64,000 bases of DNA from Bedellia somnulentella (lineage: Eukaryota; Arthropoda; Insecta; Lepidoptera; Bedelliidae): contig OY755173.1 of assembly GCA_963576735.1 (NCBI GenBank), forward strand, positions 7,038,873 through 7,102,872, written 5' to 3'. The position numbers were made by a program, and so were the translations under genes. The notes beneath the pieces were generated by a model, which saw nothing but the letters and a program-made list of their open reading frames with translations, was not told the DNA's origin and did no database searches. Below, in pieces: positions 12,399 through 23,378 of this stretch; the stretch's first letter is position 1; every line of letters begins with the position of its first letter.

Positions 12399-12745
12399 CA
12401 TTTGTAATAAGTAACAAATATTGATACATTAGTTAGACAGTAAAATATTACAGTAGCATGATATTTGCAATAGCATCTATCATTCCAACCCAAATATAAT
12501 AAAGCGCTTCAAACATTAACCTTTGAACTCATACTCATAGTAATAACTTCGCGTTGGTTCGGGTTTAATTATAATAAGCTTTCGGTAGCGGATATATGAT
12601 ACTCATGAATAGTTGATGGGTCAAGTTTAGGGAAGGCAATTTGAAATTATTCGAAGACATATTTTGTTAGTTGACGTAATAAGAATGTGAGATAGATTAA
12701 CTTCTGTTGGTAACTGAATTTAACGTTGTTTTTGTAGTTTAATTT

Positions 12746-12862
12746 CATACATACATACATATACTCACGGCCATAAATCCCAAAAAGGGGTAGCCGGAGC
12801 TTCAGAGATAGAAACACCTCAGACATATTTGGAAGTTGATAGGGGTCAAGATGGTTGTAATA
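12746..12862 (-). mobile_element. SINE A 3' half, truncated
   Basis: Starts with (CATA)n and 'ctcacggccataaatccc', then 'agcttcagagatagaaa', the variant spelling shared with the copies at 58977 and 63588. It stops after 'gtaataaata' and runs directly into an A-rich 'aataaaataaaa' stretch. Confidence 0.8.
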
Positions 12863-13647
12863 AATAAAAAAAATAAAATAAAATAAAAATTTTATTCAGT
12901 TTTCAAAAGTACATAATATTCGTCTTAACCTAGTTAATTATTTAAAGTACAAAATATAACATTTTCCTGTTCCTGAGCTAGGTAATTTACCTGTATTTCA
13001 GGCAACAATAAACAAAAAAGGCTTAAACTATCAGTTTTCATATAATGGTATTTGTAAGTAGTGTATAAATTATTATCAGAATTCGATTGTATCTAACTAA
13101 TTGTATTATTATGATAAAAAAATAAATAAAAACATCTTATATTAACTTATTATATTAAGCAATTCCTCTGATTCCGTGTATGTAAGATTTAATAGCCACG
13201 TAATGAAGTATTTAGTATTAATTTCATATTAGGGCATTTTCTTCAATAGACGTTTGTTATTTTTTTTTTTGTTCTTTAGTTTAGGTAAAAGTAATGAATT
13301 TGTGCCTAAAATGGCAAATTACTGTGTCTATTTCTATTTGTCTTACTTTATTATTCACAGGAAGAAATCAAGAAGCATAAATCGCATTAAACGTTCTAAT
13401 TTAGTGACCCGAGTAAGCTATACAAACATTGGGCTAAGCCCGCCTTTCATAATGTTTTTACGGATTTCTGGATTTGATTTATGAGCCAGAGTTTTTGATG
13501 TACGGTACAAAAATATACAGCTGTGTTCTGTGAATGTGGTATATGTTTCTTGCTGGATAAGATTTGAATAACCTAATGACCTAGGGCATCAGGTGACTTG
13601 TTGTCACGTGACTCTGCAGATAATTGGGATCTCTCATATCTCAAACT
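12863..13647. other. A-rich junction and AT-rich unique DNA
   Basis: The start is 'aaataaaataaaataaaa', possibly the tail of another retroposed sequence. The open frame at 13254-13484 has no recognisable motif. Confidence 0.4.
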
Positions 13648-14045
13648 GTGTTTAAACTACCTAGTTATCGCGTGGGATAAAACAGCCATCTCTTTCGCAC
13701 ATACTTAGTATCGTATACTGCCATCTCGTTCTAACCGTTATCGTGTCGATAAAATAGCGCTTGTGTTAGGCCTCCAGAAGGGCAAGCACGAGCGCTATTT
13801 TATCGACACGATATCGGTTTGAATGAGATGGTAGTATACGAATCTAAGTAAGTGTGATAGACATGGCGGTTTTATACCACGCGATATCTAGTTAAAAGAT
13901 CGCTCGTTCTAGCTATACTGTAGTAGCAGCACGTTTCCTCTTGACGACAAATCTTGTGGTTTAAAACAGTTATCTCTTTCACACTTTCGAATCGGGTAAA
14001 TCTATATCTCATTCTAACCAACGAGCTCACGATATAATTACAAGA
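13648..14045. repeat. Repeat F copy 1, foldback element
   Basis: The core is an inverted repeat with arms of ~105 bp at 13661-13765 and 13787-13891 and a 21-bp loop. The outer ends read 'ctagttatcgcgtggg' and its near complement. The arms contain 'gctattttatcgacacgat' and 'agagatggctgttttat' -like blocks that recur at 28430-28690. Beyond the right arm, 13892-14045 carries a further segment ('tatctctttcacac', 'tctcattctaacc') matching in reverse the right half of the 28-kb copy. No coding capacity; unclassified MITE/foldback type. Confidence 0.75.
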
Positions 14046-14146
14046 ATGCTACGCCACATGCGTAAATAAGTTTAATGTAAATATTTTAGATAAACAACAA
14101 GTAGAGTTTTAACAAGAATGCTTTTCATTCAAAATAAAGAATACTC

Positions 14147-14361
14147 AAACTTCTTCCGGTGGGTGTACGTAAGAGGCGACTAACGGTATCGGGGCTTTTA
14201 AGGGATTTTTGGGTGATGCGGTTGGAGACCCATCACCAACAACCTTTATTTTACCATCTTTTCCCCACTCAACTTTCCAAACGTCGCTGAGGAATTTCGA
14301 ATTCCTTAGCTCTGGCTACCCCTTCTAGGGATTTATAGCCGTGAGTATATGTATATATGTA
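14147..14361 (+). mobile_element. SINE A copy, 5'-truncated
   Basis: It starts at 'cttcttccggtgggtg', missing about 35 bases of the element's 5' end, and runs to a short degenerate tail 'tatatgtatatatgt'. The body is close to consensus ('gatgcggttggagaccc', 'ctctggctaccccttct'). Confidence 0.9.
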
Positions 14362-16600
14362 ATAATTGAATAAATAGTCATTGTGGTGTTAGAAATAATA
14401 TATCCAGTAATATGTAAGTACACTCTTCTATTCAGTTAGATTCTGGCGAAACAAATTTGTATTTATTATAATTGAAACATTATTTGTTCTTTATTATTGC
14501 TTAATGAAACCAGAATTATTTTCCTGTTAATTAATTATTTTTTACAATCTTGTCCCCAGCCAGCTACTATTATATTTTAATTATTGACTGTTCTAACTTT
14601 TTGTTATAAATAACTTACTTATCTGATAACGTTTCAAAAAAATCTTTTTTGATTGGGCACGATCTTTTCAAGTTATTAAACTTACAAGTTCAAGAATACC
14701 AAACATGTATAAAAAAGATTTTGTATACGTTACCACAACTAAAAAAAACAGGTGAATAATTTCATTGGATATCTTTCATTCTAGCCATGCACCATAAAAA
14801 ACCTACGCAGCGATATCATAGTTCAGTGCTCCATTGGAGATTAATTTAAGTATTAAACAAACAACAAACTAAATTGTCGGTTAAAAAGTTTATTGACCCA
14901 TCGACGCTTCAATATGTTGGTCCTAATATTACATCTACTATTAACTTTACTAATACTAACTAGTTGATTCAAAAATTCAGATGTTTGTTATGAACAAAAA
15001 GAAAAAAAGATATGGATAATAAATAAAAAAAATCTTCTCGTTACTCCATTGCAAATTAGATTTTCTCCTTATCAAAAGAAATCATCAATGAATATATCAT
15101 ACACTGACTATGACAAATGCGATATGATGCCACAGCTAATTATTATATTGTATGCAGTTGTTTTTTTATTGTTCTCGTTGGCAGTTAAATGCGGACGCCT
15201 TAAACCAATAAAGAGAAATAAAATAAAAGAGCCCATTCACATAGCTCTGAGCTGACATTTTCTCGCCGCGAGATCCTGTGCCAATTTCATTCGGCATTCA
15301 ATCTTCATTTCATATTGTTTTACCAAGTTTTATTACACCAAGTGATGCACATTACTCTCTCGGATTATGCAAATAGAACTCACTTGATTTTATTCCTTTT
15401 TGCTCGATATAAACGTTAACATTGTTCTTGTGTTAGTTTATTTTATTTCTGAGAACGAAGAGGCAAAACGATTTGACAAATGTGTCTTAGCTGTATAATG
15501 TGCGTCTGTCGTTATTGCCATGGTCACTGAGAATACATGACAGAGAATTCTGCAAACTATTCTGAATACTCCACCATCTCGGATAGAACAAAAATAGATG
15601 CTTATTAATATGAGAGAGAACGCATAAAAATATAAAAGCTTTGTCGTAAAACTAATCTCCGCTAACAGACATAACAATGTAGTGAATGTTACATATATTT
15701 TTCGAAATCAAGTGTTAAAGGATTCAAAGCAGTCAGCATAAAACATAACACACACATAATTCGTTTTTTGTTGTTATTATTGAATTGGAAGGTATATTTA
15801 GGAGGATTTAAGAGGAGGAGGATAGGACAAAGAGTTTTTTTTATAAACTATTTACAAAATTTACAAGCTTTATTTTAGGGCTAGTGTGATTCAACTATTT
15901 TTGCTTAAGTTGATACGAAAAAAGAAGTTTTAAACAACCGCTTTACAAATCTCATTTTGTAATTCTCTAAGATGAATTATTTATAGGAAATGTGTGTTTT
16001 TTGCACTTCAGAATATTTCAATGGAAATCGGTAATTAATAAGCTCTATATAAAATATGCCCATTCAAAAGGGATTAGCAGTATTTGTAAATACTATGAAC
16101 AGCAGCTGTTGGTAATCCTATTATAATCGATACATGGAAGTTTTGATGCTTGATGCATTTCCTTATTGGTGATTTTCTTTATGATTATAATTATTCGTTA
16201 CTGTTAAGCTATTTTCGCATTCCGCTCAATTCTAGGAATGTTTAAGTAACAATATGGCCATTCTGAATAAAATTGCATTAATTGTATTATTGAATTTGTT
16301 TCTATTATCTTCTTCTATGTGTCAACTTGTATATTTTTAGGTATGTCTGCTACCTGAAACAATAATCCGTGTGGTTAAATTGTATTTGTAAGCTTAGCTA
16401 GCTAAATTTAGAGATTTGTGACCATTATTTTAGTTCAAATAGAATCTTTTAAACCTGTTAGTATTTTAACTAGAGATGGTACTCAACTATTGCGTAACAT
16501 TTTGATTTATAGATAAAAATATATAGATTTAGATGCAAATTGAATTGGTTGTAATAAACTTTAGCGGTAGGAAATGACTGTTTAGTGAGGACAAAAGTGA
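14362..16600. other. AT-rich interval with a weak membrane-like ORF
   Basis: No repeat of the named families. A 68-codon frame at 15049-15255 (+) has a hydrophobic run (LIIILYAVVFLLFSLAV, residues ~31-47) flanked by charged residues, so it could mimic a single-pass membrane peptide. AT-rich DNA yields such frames by chance and I find no splice or promoter support. The frame at 15438-15677 (-) is similar in kind. Confidence 0.3.
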
Positions 16601-16682
16601 GAGATGGTACGAATGGCGTCCCATTTCTGTCCATCACACGACGGTGAGTACCAAAAATAGAAACTGTAAACACGAGACGAAC

Positions 16683-16766
16683 ATGTCTTTGACAACTAGA
16701 GAAAAGATTACCGCGGGTTTTGTTTTCGACGGGACATCAAAAGACACTTCACCATCGGAAGCGGAG
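16683..16766 (+). CDS. Putative first coding exon of an unidentified gene
   Basis: An ATG at 16683 opens 28 codons (starts MSLTTREKITAG, ends SPSEAE) that finish exactly at a strong 5' splice site, 'gcggag|gtgagt' (GT at 16767). Composition is balanced and hydrophilic, unlike the chance frames in this window. A matching acceptor follows at 16970 (next entry). Spliced in phase, the frame continues 11 codons in that exon and stops at TAG 17004-17006, giving a 39-residue product, so it may be a small protein or an upstream ORF in a 5' leader. I do not recognise the sequence. A homology search or RNA data would decide it. Confidence 0.35.
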
Positions 16767-16970
16767 GTGAGTCAATATTAGCTTAGAGTAACATTGTGGT
16801 AGCAACTAGTTGTTCCAACAGTAAACAACAAATTCTTCAAACATAGAACGAGTACTATCCCTAGTTAAAAATCCGCAGCGTAATCCCTACAGTCAATATT
16901 ATAATAAGCAATCTCACTGTACCTAGAATAACCTACACGTTAGATTCACGGAGACAAATATTTTTCCCAG

Positions 16971-17026
16971 GGTTACGCAAGCGGTAATTGTGGTGGAGCA
17001 CCTTAGTTGCCATCCTCCGAAGTTTG
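16971..17026 (+). other. Putative 56-nt exon between good splice sites
   Basis: The acceptor 'tatttttcccag|ggttac' ends at 16970 and the donor 'agtttg|gtaagt' starts at 17027. If joined to the exon at 16683-16766 it encodes GYASGNCGGAP and a stop. The surrounding 16.97-17.25 kb is clearly less AT-rich than the rest of the window, consistent with an exon or promoter zone. Inference only. Confidence 0.3.
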
Positions 17027-17151
17027 GTAAGTGAGGCTCTCCATTAATACAAGTCTGCTCGATGTGATTCCGGAGAGAAATATTTAGTCAGTTGTGCCGG
17101 GCGCTGTGTCATGGCCCCGCTGCCTTAGACACCGTGATGCGGAACATCAAG

Positions 17152-17159
17152 CATAAATA
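17152..17159 (+). promoter_or_regulatory. TATA-like motif
   Basis: 'cataaata' upstream of a GC-richer stretch (17165-17215) and ~350 bp upstream of the small ORF at 17506. There is no convincing initiator at the expected +30 spacing, so this is weak. Confidence 0.2.
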
Positions 17160-17505
17160 GATCTTTCCCGGGACCCACCGGAAGCACGGCGCGCACCCTA
17201 GCTAGTCGCTTCACAGTATCTCAGTATCAGCTTATGATCGTAGATAGCCGCCTATATCACACACCTAACGTACTATGTCACGCTATGCATGATTATGATA
17301 AGCGCACGATTTTCTTAAATTACTGTTATTGTTATGTCATTGTACATTAATGTTTATTGTAATGTTGCACTTTTTTCTTCATGTGAATATTTTAGTTGGC
17401 AATCTTATTGTTACTTTGCAGTTTCCACTTTGCGATGTTACGATGGGAACTCTGTTATAATAAGATTTTAAATTGTTTTCGAACTGAATATGCAGACATT
17501 TATCT

Positions 17506-17670
17506 ATGAACAAGTTTTCTATGAGTTGGGTTCTCGGAAAGGCTTTAGTGATCAAAGATGGAGGTGAAGCATCCAACCGTGTGATGGAAGTGAGGCTCCT
17601 GCCGCCGCCAGGTAATCGATATGGTAATATCCTAATATTGGCGCCAATACCTATTTTCGCCGAAATTTAG
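17506..17670 (+). CDS. Small ORF, 54 codons, unidentified
   Basis: ATG 17506 to TAG 17668-17670. The product begins MNKFSMSWVLGKALVIKDGG and has a proline triplet (PPP) at residues 33-35. A possible 5' splice site ('ccag|gtaatc', GT at 17612) lies inside it, so the first ~35 codons might instead be an exon of a longer transcript. A polyadenylation signal AATAAA lies at 17731-17736, about 60 nt past the stop. A 65-codon frame on the opposite strand (17379-17576) overlaps it. No family recognised. Confidence 0.3.
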   Translation: MNKFSMSWVLGKALVIKDGGEASNRVMEVRLLPPPGNRYGNILILAPIPIFAEI

Positions 17671-17730
17671 GTTCTGAAAAGCTTATTGAGAGTTAGGGAA
17701 AATGTTTCTTTCGATGTGTAATTTTCTCAC

Positions 17731-17736
17731 AATAAA
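17731..17736 (+). promoter_or_regulatory. Candidate polyadenylation signal AATAAA
   Basis: Lies 60 nt downstream of the small ORF stop at 17670. AATAAA is frequent in AT-rich DNA, so it supports the ORF only through its position. Confidence 0.25.
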
Positions 17737-18243
17737 GCCCTGTGCCTAAAGGTTTTGAAGCTAATCGCAGAAATCTGATTATTCAATGTCATAAATACTT
17801 GTAAAATAGTAGAATTAATTTACAAAATGTATTTTGGTGGGAAAAACTCTTAAGTGTTTAAGTTTTGCTATCTATAGTTTATTAAATACGTTGATGCTTT
17901 GAAAATTTAATTATTATATAAACGATATTTACCCAGCAACCCTCTTGAAAACATCTAGTAAAATAATACTGTTTTTAGTGTTTAGAAACAGTCACTTTCA
18001 ATAAGGCATAATTCTAAGTAATGGGCTAACCGAATTGTAGTCGAGCAAAGCCGATTACATGTAACTAAACGCCTACTTCTTCGCAGGACAAATTATTTCC
18101 TGCTAGTACTTTAATACTTGTATGCACACATACATACACGTAATACCTCACCAATCCGCAATTTAGTGTTACATTACATGAAAGTAATATCTTCTTATAT
18201 ATCTTCTTTATATCACGACGGAGTCTTCTTTTGAGTGTTGTGA

Positions 18244-18511
18244 CAAATTATTATATCATACATACATACATACGTATACTTACGGCTATATTTCCCTAGA
18301 AGGGGTAACTAGAGCTAAGGAATTATAAATTCCTCAGCCACTTTTGGCAGTTGAGTGGGGAAATGATGGTAAGAATAAAGGTTTTTGGTAATGGGTCTCC
18401 AACCGCATCGCCCAAAAATCCAATAAAAAGCCCCAATACCCTCTTACGACACCCGTGGGTAGAAAGGGGTAGCGACATTCTGAGCCGGCACTACACGGCA
18501 AATTATTATAT
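18244..18511 (-). mobile_element. SINE A copy with perfect 13-bp TSD
   Basis: The element is 18257-18498, bracketed by 'caaattattatat' at 18244-18256 and 18499-18511. Near full length, from (CATA)n to 'ctgagccggcactacacgg'. The open frame at 18351-18554 is read through the SINE. Confidence 0.95.
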
Positions 18512-18835
18512 GATGTCCGTTATTTATGGCAAGTTTGTAATATTAATGATATGATTGATGTAAAATGAAATTACTTATTACGACTTAAGTAAAGGTTAAA
18601 TTTAAACATGATTCATGTCCTATCTATCGATACAGTGATGAATGTAATCGCGCAAAAGGTATTTCATTGTTGTATAAAGTGGTAGTCATTGGGCCCGCTT
18701 ACCCCAAGGGAAATAGATGGATTGAGTTTATTAATGTGTATATAAATAAATATACGGTGAACTGTTTGTGTTTATATTAACTTGAAGACAGACATAAAAT
18801 GATAGAAAGTTTTTTGTATTTAGTATAGGCTCACA

Positions 18836-19074
18836 ATTGCTGTGTCGGCTTAAAATAACACTTCCCCATTTCTTCCGGTGGGTGAACGTGAGAGGTGACT
18901 AACGGTATTGGGGCTTTTAAGGGATTTTTGGGCGATGCGGTTAGAGACCCATCATCAACAACCTTTATTTCATCATCTTTTCCCCATGCAACTTCCAAAA
19001 GTGGCTGAGGAATTTCTAATTCCCTAGCTCTGGCTACCTCTTCAAGGGATTTATAGCCGTAAGTATATGTATGT
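18836..19074 (+). mobile_element. SINE A copy, near full length
   Basis: Runs from 'gctgtgtcggcttaaaataac' -like start to 'gtaagtatatgtatgt'. The duplicated site may be 'tcacaa' on both sides (about 18830 and 19074). Confidence 0.9.
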
Positions 19075-19552
19075 CACAAAAAAAGTTTTTTTCAAGTTTG
19101 GAACCCCATACCTCTTCAAGGTAGTCCTTAAGATTATTTGTATAGAAAGAAAAAAAATGTAAATATTTAAAGATAAAATACAATAACATGTCCCTGACTA
19201 GTTAACAAGAATAACCTGTTATTACCGATTCACTGTCTTTCCTAAGAACTTGCATTGTCGTTGTCGTGCCGGCAAATTCGATGAAAATATAGTTTTATCT
19301 TCAAAATCAACAATCAATCAATGTATGTGTGATTTACAAAAATAGTGTAGGGGACAACGACCTCTCCAATTGTAAAATTTCGTCACCTAATTACCAAATA
19401 TCACCTAAAGGTACTTTTGTAATGTAAACTGTTGTTATTTTGGTTATTGCTGGTGTAAAATAAATATTTTCATTTTCATTTTACAATGGAGCTTATCAAA
19501 AGACTAAAGAATAACCAAAGGGCAATAAAGAAGGTTTGGGAGTCAGAATGTT
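19075..19552. other. Unique DNA with a possible retroposon tail
   Basis: 'aaaataaatattttcatttt' with a following 'cattttac' at 19457-19486 resembles the 3' end of some LINEs or of a polyadenylated transcript on the plus strand. Nothing upstream is recognisable as coding. Confidence 0.3.
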
Positions 19553-19658
19553 GGGCAGGCCTCCTTACATACATACATATACTCACGGCTATAAATCCCT
19601 AGAAGGGGTAGCCAGAGCTAAGGAATTAGAAATTCTTCAGCCACTTTTGGGCAGGCCT
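19553..19658 (-). mobile_element. SINE A, strongly 5'-truncated, with perfect 10-bp TSD
   Basis: Only 86 bp of the 3' part are present (19563-19648), from (CATA)n to 'cagccacttttgg'. Direct repeats 'gggcaggcct' at 19553-19562 and 19649-19658 mark a complete insertion, so the truncation happened during integration. Confidence 0.95.
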
Positions 19659-20035
19659 TGAAAGCAATATATGCCTTCTTGAAGGTCACATGAGGATAAT
19701 GATTGAGGGCCTTGCAGGGCTAGCTTCTATTGAGACCTTTAGGAAATTTAGGAAAGAATTTTGGCAAATAGGAGGTAACAATGGGATGGGATGATTATGA
19801 TGAAATTTACCAACAGTTTTCTTCAATAAAAGATTAGTAATGAAATACATCATTGTAAATTAGTCTGCCGTTTTGAAAATTTTAATTAGGGTGAGGATCG
19901 CGTCAGAATAAAAAGCCCGTGATGATTTGCTTGTGACATCATCCAATTACCATGTGAGACGTTCATTTTACTCTTAGTAGCCATTAACACAAACCGCGGA
20001 AGTTAATATTGTTGGGCTATTTTACATCGCAGTAT

Positions 20036-20130
20036 CGCACCAAGTGACGATGTCCCGTGATGTTCAGAAGTATTAGTTTCTCTGGCAACCTCTTCGGGGA
20101 TATACGGCGTGAACGTTTGAGTTAAAGTTT
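20036..20130 (+). mobile_element. SINE B 3'-end fragment
   Basis: 'gatgttcagaagtattag', 'ctctggcaacctcttcgggg' and 'tatacggcgtgaacgtt' match the last ~95 bp of SINE B. No head and no (TTATG)n tail. Confidence 0.85.
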
Positions 20131-20229
20131 ATAAGTAAGTAGTAGTAGTAAGTACAAGCCTTTAAAGTGGTTTCATAAGTTTTAAAAAGTTTTGGTTTGT
20201 ACTAAAAAGGAAAGTAGCCTGAGGTGTCA

Positions 20230-20330
20230 CCAATAAAAGAGCAAGCATGAGAATATCCACGAAGCGAAAAAAATTGCCCAGATCCTGCAAAGTGACAATC
20301 GATAGTATCTGCCTACCCCAACAGTATTCG
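20230..20330 (+). mobile_element. LINE C fragment, highly degenerate
   Basis: 'aataaaagagcaagcatgag', 'cagatcctgcaaagtgac' and 'atcgatagtatctgcctacc' match the last coding ~100 bp of LINE C. Confidence 0.65.
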
Positions 20331-20867
20331 AGACAGAAATAGTAGTATACAGACAAAACAAAAGAGATTAAAAGGAATAAACGCAATATTTCACATTAAC
20401 TCAATGGTGTGAATTGCTTCTATACAATCTTAATAGACTTCACTTCAAAAGAATTGATAACTAAAGTTATTATTAACTAGGCTGGAAACCAAAGCCAGTA
20501 ATTTTTACATTTTGAGTCTTCGTGTAAGAATCATAAGTTCTATTTTTAATTAATGGCTCGGCTATCTAGGTTCTTTACTCAAGTCTAGATGCAGTACCTA
20601 TCAATAGACATAAAACTTTCATTACATTCTTGGCCGTTTACAACAGTATTGTTTATCAGTAATGAATACTTATCACCATGAGTTGATTTTAGAGTTGTAT
20701 AAGCGATTATACTATATTTTGTGGTACATTGAGTTATATTCACAACATTAGACCGAGTAACATTTCAATATACAGCGAGCCTCTTTTGATCTTGAATATG
20801 ATCTTTTAGATACTAGTATATCTTTTTTATCTATTTTACATATAATCAACGCTAGGTACAGAAATAT

Positions 20868-21126
20868 CAGTAGATGGATGATAGTAAATTGGTAAAAGAG
20901 ATTTATAGAGCAAATGTGGATGGTTATGTTGGTAGAGGACGACCTCGGAGGACTCATTTGGACCAAATAGCGAGTGTGCTTAAAACAGGCGTCCAAAGTA
21001 TGAAGAATAAAAGAGCATGTGTGAGAATATCGATGGATGTAAACGAAACTAGAGAGGTTAGTCCGGATCTTACAAAGTGGCGATCGATAGTCTCTGCCAA
21101 CCACAATAGGAGCTAATGGCTTGAGT
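20868..21126 (+). pseudogene. LINE C 3' end with an open 80-codon polymerase C-terminus
   Basis: The frame 20874-21116 starts MDDSKLVKEIYRAN and contains the GRGRPRRTHLDQI and KWRSIVSA motifs. These match the segment after the reverse transcriptase domain in RTE-like LINEs (family knowledge). The copy is 5'-truncated and lacks the catalytic RT and endonuclease domains, so it is dead. Its 3' end 'ggcttgagtatatgtat' runs straight into a SINE A in the opposite orientation. The longest open frame of the window (20748-21161, minus, 137 codons) is only the antisense of this relic. Confidence 0.85.
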
Positions 21127-21348
21127 ATATGTATAAATCCCAAAAAAATACCTAGCACCAAAATCAGACATCATTCAACCACTTTTGGAAGTTAAGGGAA
21201 GAAAGGTTTGTAAAATAAAGGTTGCTAATGATGCGTCTCCCATTGTATAGCCCAAGACCACTTAGAAACCCCAATAGCCAAAGCAGCTTCTTACTTCACT
21301 CACAAGAACAAATGGGTAAATGCTTTTCTAAGCCAACACAGCACAGCT
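21127..21348 (-). mobile_element. SINE A, degenerate, tail-to-tail with LINE C
   Basis: Recognisable blocks: 'ataaatccc', 'caaccacttttggaagtt', 'gatgcgtctccc' and 'ctaagccaacacagcac'. It shares the TATG-type tail with the LINE C copy that abuts it on the left. Confidence 0.75.
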
Positions 21349-21634
21349 CTTCATTTTTCCTTCATGTTAATATTGAAACATTGTCAATATTCTTTTAAAA
21401 AGCTGGCGCTGTTCTGTTTAGGGACATTTAGAAAATAGCGACAAGCGCCAAGTCATGTAAGCCGATTACCAGTTTGAAACTCACTGTATCTCGGCTCAAC
21501 TAACTGCAAACTGAGTTCTATAAAACGAAACTATTCGACACTTCTTTATTGAAGTGCTAGTGGTCTAACCAGGCCTCAGGTTTAGTTATTTTTAAAATAT
21601 TTAATTTTTAAAATTCTCTAACATAACTCAAGAT

Positions 21635-21795
21635 TCAAGCGTTTACGCCATATATCCCCGAAGGTGTAGGCAGAGTTACTAATACTTCTAAACATCACAT
21701 GACATCGTCACCTAGTGTCCAGAGTATCCACGTTTTGCTTGGACAATGTACTCACGGGATAGGGGGCAGGCCTATCGTCGCTGTGTACGAATAAA
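21635..21795 (-). mobile_element. SINE B, 3' half
   Basis: 'catatatccccgaagg', 'aatacttctaaacatcac', 'cacgttttgcttggacaatg' and 'ggcaggcctatcg' match the 3' half of SINE B in reverse. The tRNA-like head is absent. Confidence 0.85.
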
Positions 21796-21850
21796 CCAAA
21801 TAAAAGGCCAAGGAAGTCGTAAAAAATAAATCTTTACAGATTGCTGACTT

Positions 21851-22116
21851 TATATAAAATAGCTGTGTAGTGACGGCTTAGAATAGCACTACCCCATTTC
21901 TTCCGGTGGGTGTACGTAAGAGGCGACTAACGGTATTTGGGCTTTGTAAGGGATTTTTGGGCGATGTGGTTGGAGACCCATCATCAACAACCTTTATTCT
22001 ACCATCTTTTCCCCACTCAACTCCCAAAAGTGACTGAGAAATTTCTAATTTCTCAGCTCTGGCTACCCCTTTTAGGGATTTATAGCCGTGAGTATATGTA
22101 TGTATGTATATAAAAT
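21851..22116 (+). mobile_element. SINE A, full length, perfect 10-bp TSD
   Basis: The element is 21861-22106, bracketed by 'tatataaaat' at 21851-21860 and 22107-22116. Full body from 'agctgtgtagtg' to the (TATG)n tail. The open frame 22088-22318 starts in its tail and is spurious. Confidence 0.95.
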
Positions 22117-23126
22117 CCTACGCAGACTTACCTCTACGTTATCATCGTGTCCCATTGGGGTAGGCAGACATAATTATACGCAACTTGGTTCCACTAATCT
22201 GTCTTTGTTATCTTCCAACAAACACATTTTACCAGTTTTCTTTGTTCCAAACAATAATGTTCTAACGTCTATAGCAGTAATGACCTCCTGTACTTTATTG
22301 GCCTTTTGTAGTAGTTGAAAAGTCGCAACATAGTGGACACATTGTCAGGTTTAATAGTCCAGAATTATATTCCACGACAAGAGTAATTGTGGAGTGGTTT
22401 TACGAAGCAGCTTAGAGGTTGGATTACGGAAACGTTCATTTTTCTTAAGGGCCTATCATTGTTTACAATGTATTAGCTCTAGAAAACGCTATGTTTTATT
22501 TATGACTAAAGGTCTAGTAAATACATTCAAGTTTAAATGATAGATATGATGTTGTGAGCAAAGTGCATTAAAATTAAATCAAGGGTATGGCAATAAACTT
22601 AAACTATTTTTTGCGGGTTTAAGTAAGGAAACTGACTTACTGATCGCCGCCTTATTCTTTATGATTGTGGGCGCGAAATAATCTTAATTCTTGCCATCAC
22701 ACATATGCCCTATCATTATTAAGTAAATAAGAAAATTAAAAAAAATCAAGCTGATAATCTTGATTAATGAAAAAAAGACTGATTAATGTACTTACAAATA
22801 GCGAAAATTAGCGTATAATATTTGTGGTTCCTCCAACCAATAATCTTCGTTTCCCATCCGCCGAAACTGACACCTAAATTGGGGAGTGAGATTACAGTTT
22901 CTTCGAACACAAGGTGTGGCAGTAAAAATCTGTTTGTTCTAGTTTAGTTGGGTCTTGGCATTGGAGGCAGCCGGATCAGGCTTAATTAATAAATACGAGA
23001 GCTACGTCTTGACATAGGCAGGATGTTTTCTTCCTTGCTTGTTGTACTCATTGAACGTATGTTGAATGACATAATATGAATGCTGCAAGTAGTATACAGC
23101 ACATTTTTTTATAGATATAAAAGTTT
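22117..23126. other. Mostly unique DNA; small LINE C tail trace
   Basis: 'tcccattggggtaggcagac' at 22151-22170 resembles the LINE C 3' end in reverse, too short to be sure. 22800-22990 is slightly GC-richer with no coding pattern I can defend. Confidence 0.35.
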
Positions 23127-23378
23127 GTAATGTTAGGGTTATGTGATCGAGAGAGAAATAGTGTGATTCGTGAAAGGTACGGTGTGAATGATGATATTGT
23201 TAAAAAAATAGAAATAGGAACGTTGAGATGGTTGGGGCACACAGAGAGGATGGATGATAGTAAATCGGTAAAAGAGATCTATAGAGCCAATGTGGAAGGT
23301 AATGTTAGTAGAGGACGACCTCGGTGGACATATTTGGACCATATAGAGAATGTTCTCAAATAAGCAAAAGGTCCGTGG
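23127..23378 (+). pseudogene. LINE C fragment extending further 5' (RWLGH motif)
   Basis: The frame 23130-23363 reads MLGLCDRERNSVIRERYG and continues through the TLRWLGHTERMDDSK and GNVSRGRPRWTYLDHIENVL motifs before a stop. It extends further 5' than the other copies and lacks the last coding block and tail. R-W-x-GH-x-ERM followed by GRPR is typical of the C-terminal region of RTE-like LINE polymerases. The overlapping minus-strand frames (23048-23242, 23139-23390) are antisense shadows. Confidence 0.85.

Noticed and set aside
15049..15255. Small membrane protein or receptor fragment
   Set aside because: Only one hydrophobic run in a 68-codon frame, no splice sites and no recognisable family signature; hydrophobic frames are common by chance in AT-rich DNA.
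20748..21161. Longest open frame of the window (137 codons, minus)
   Set aside because: It is the antisense of the LINE C coding remnant (20868-21126) and runs into SINE A; no motif of its own.
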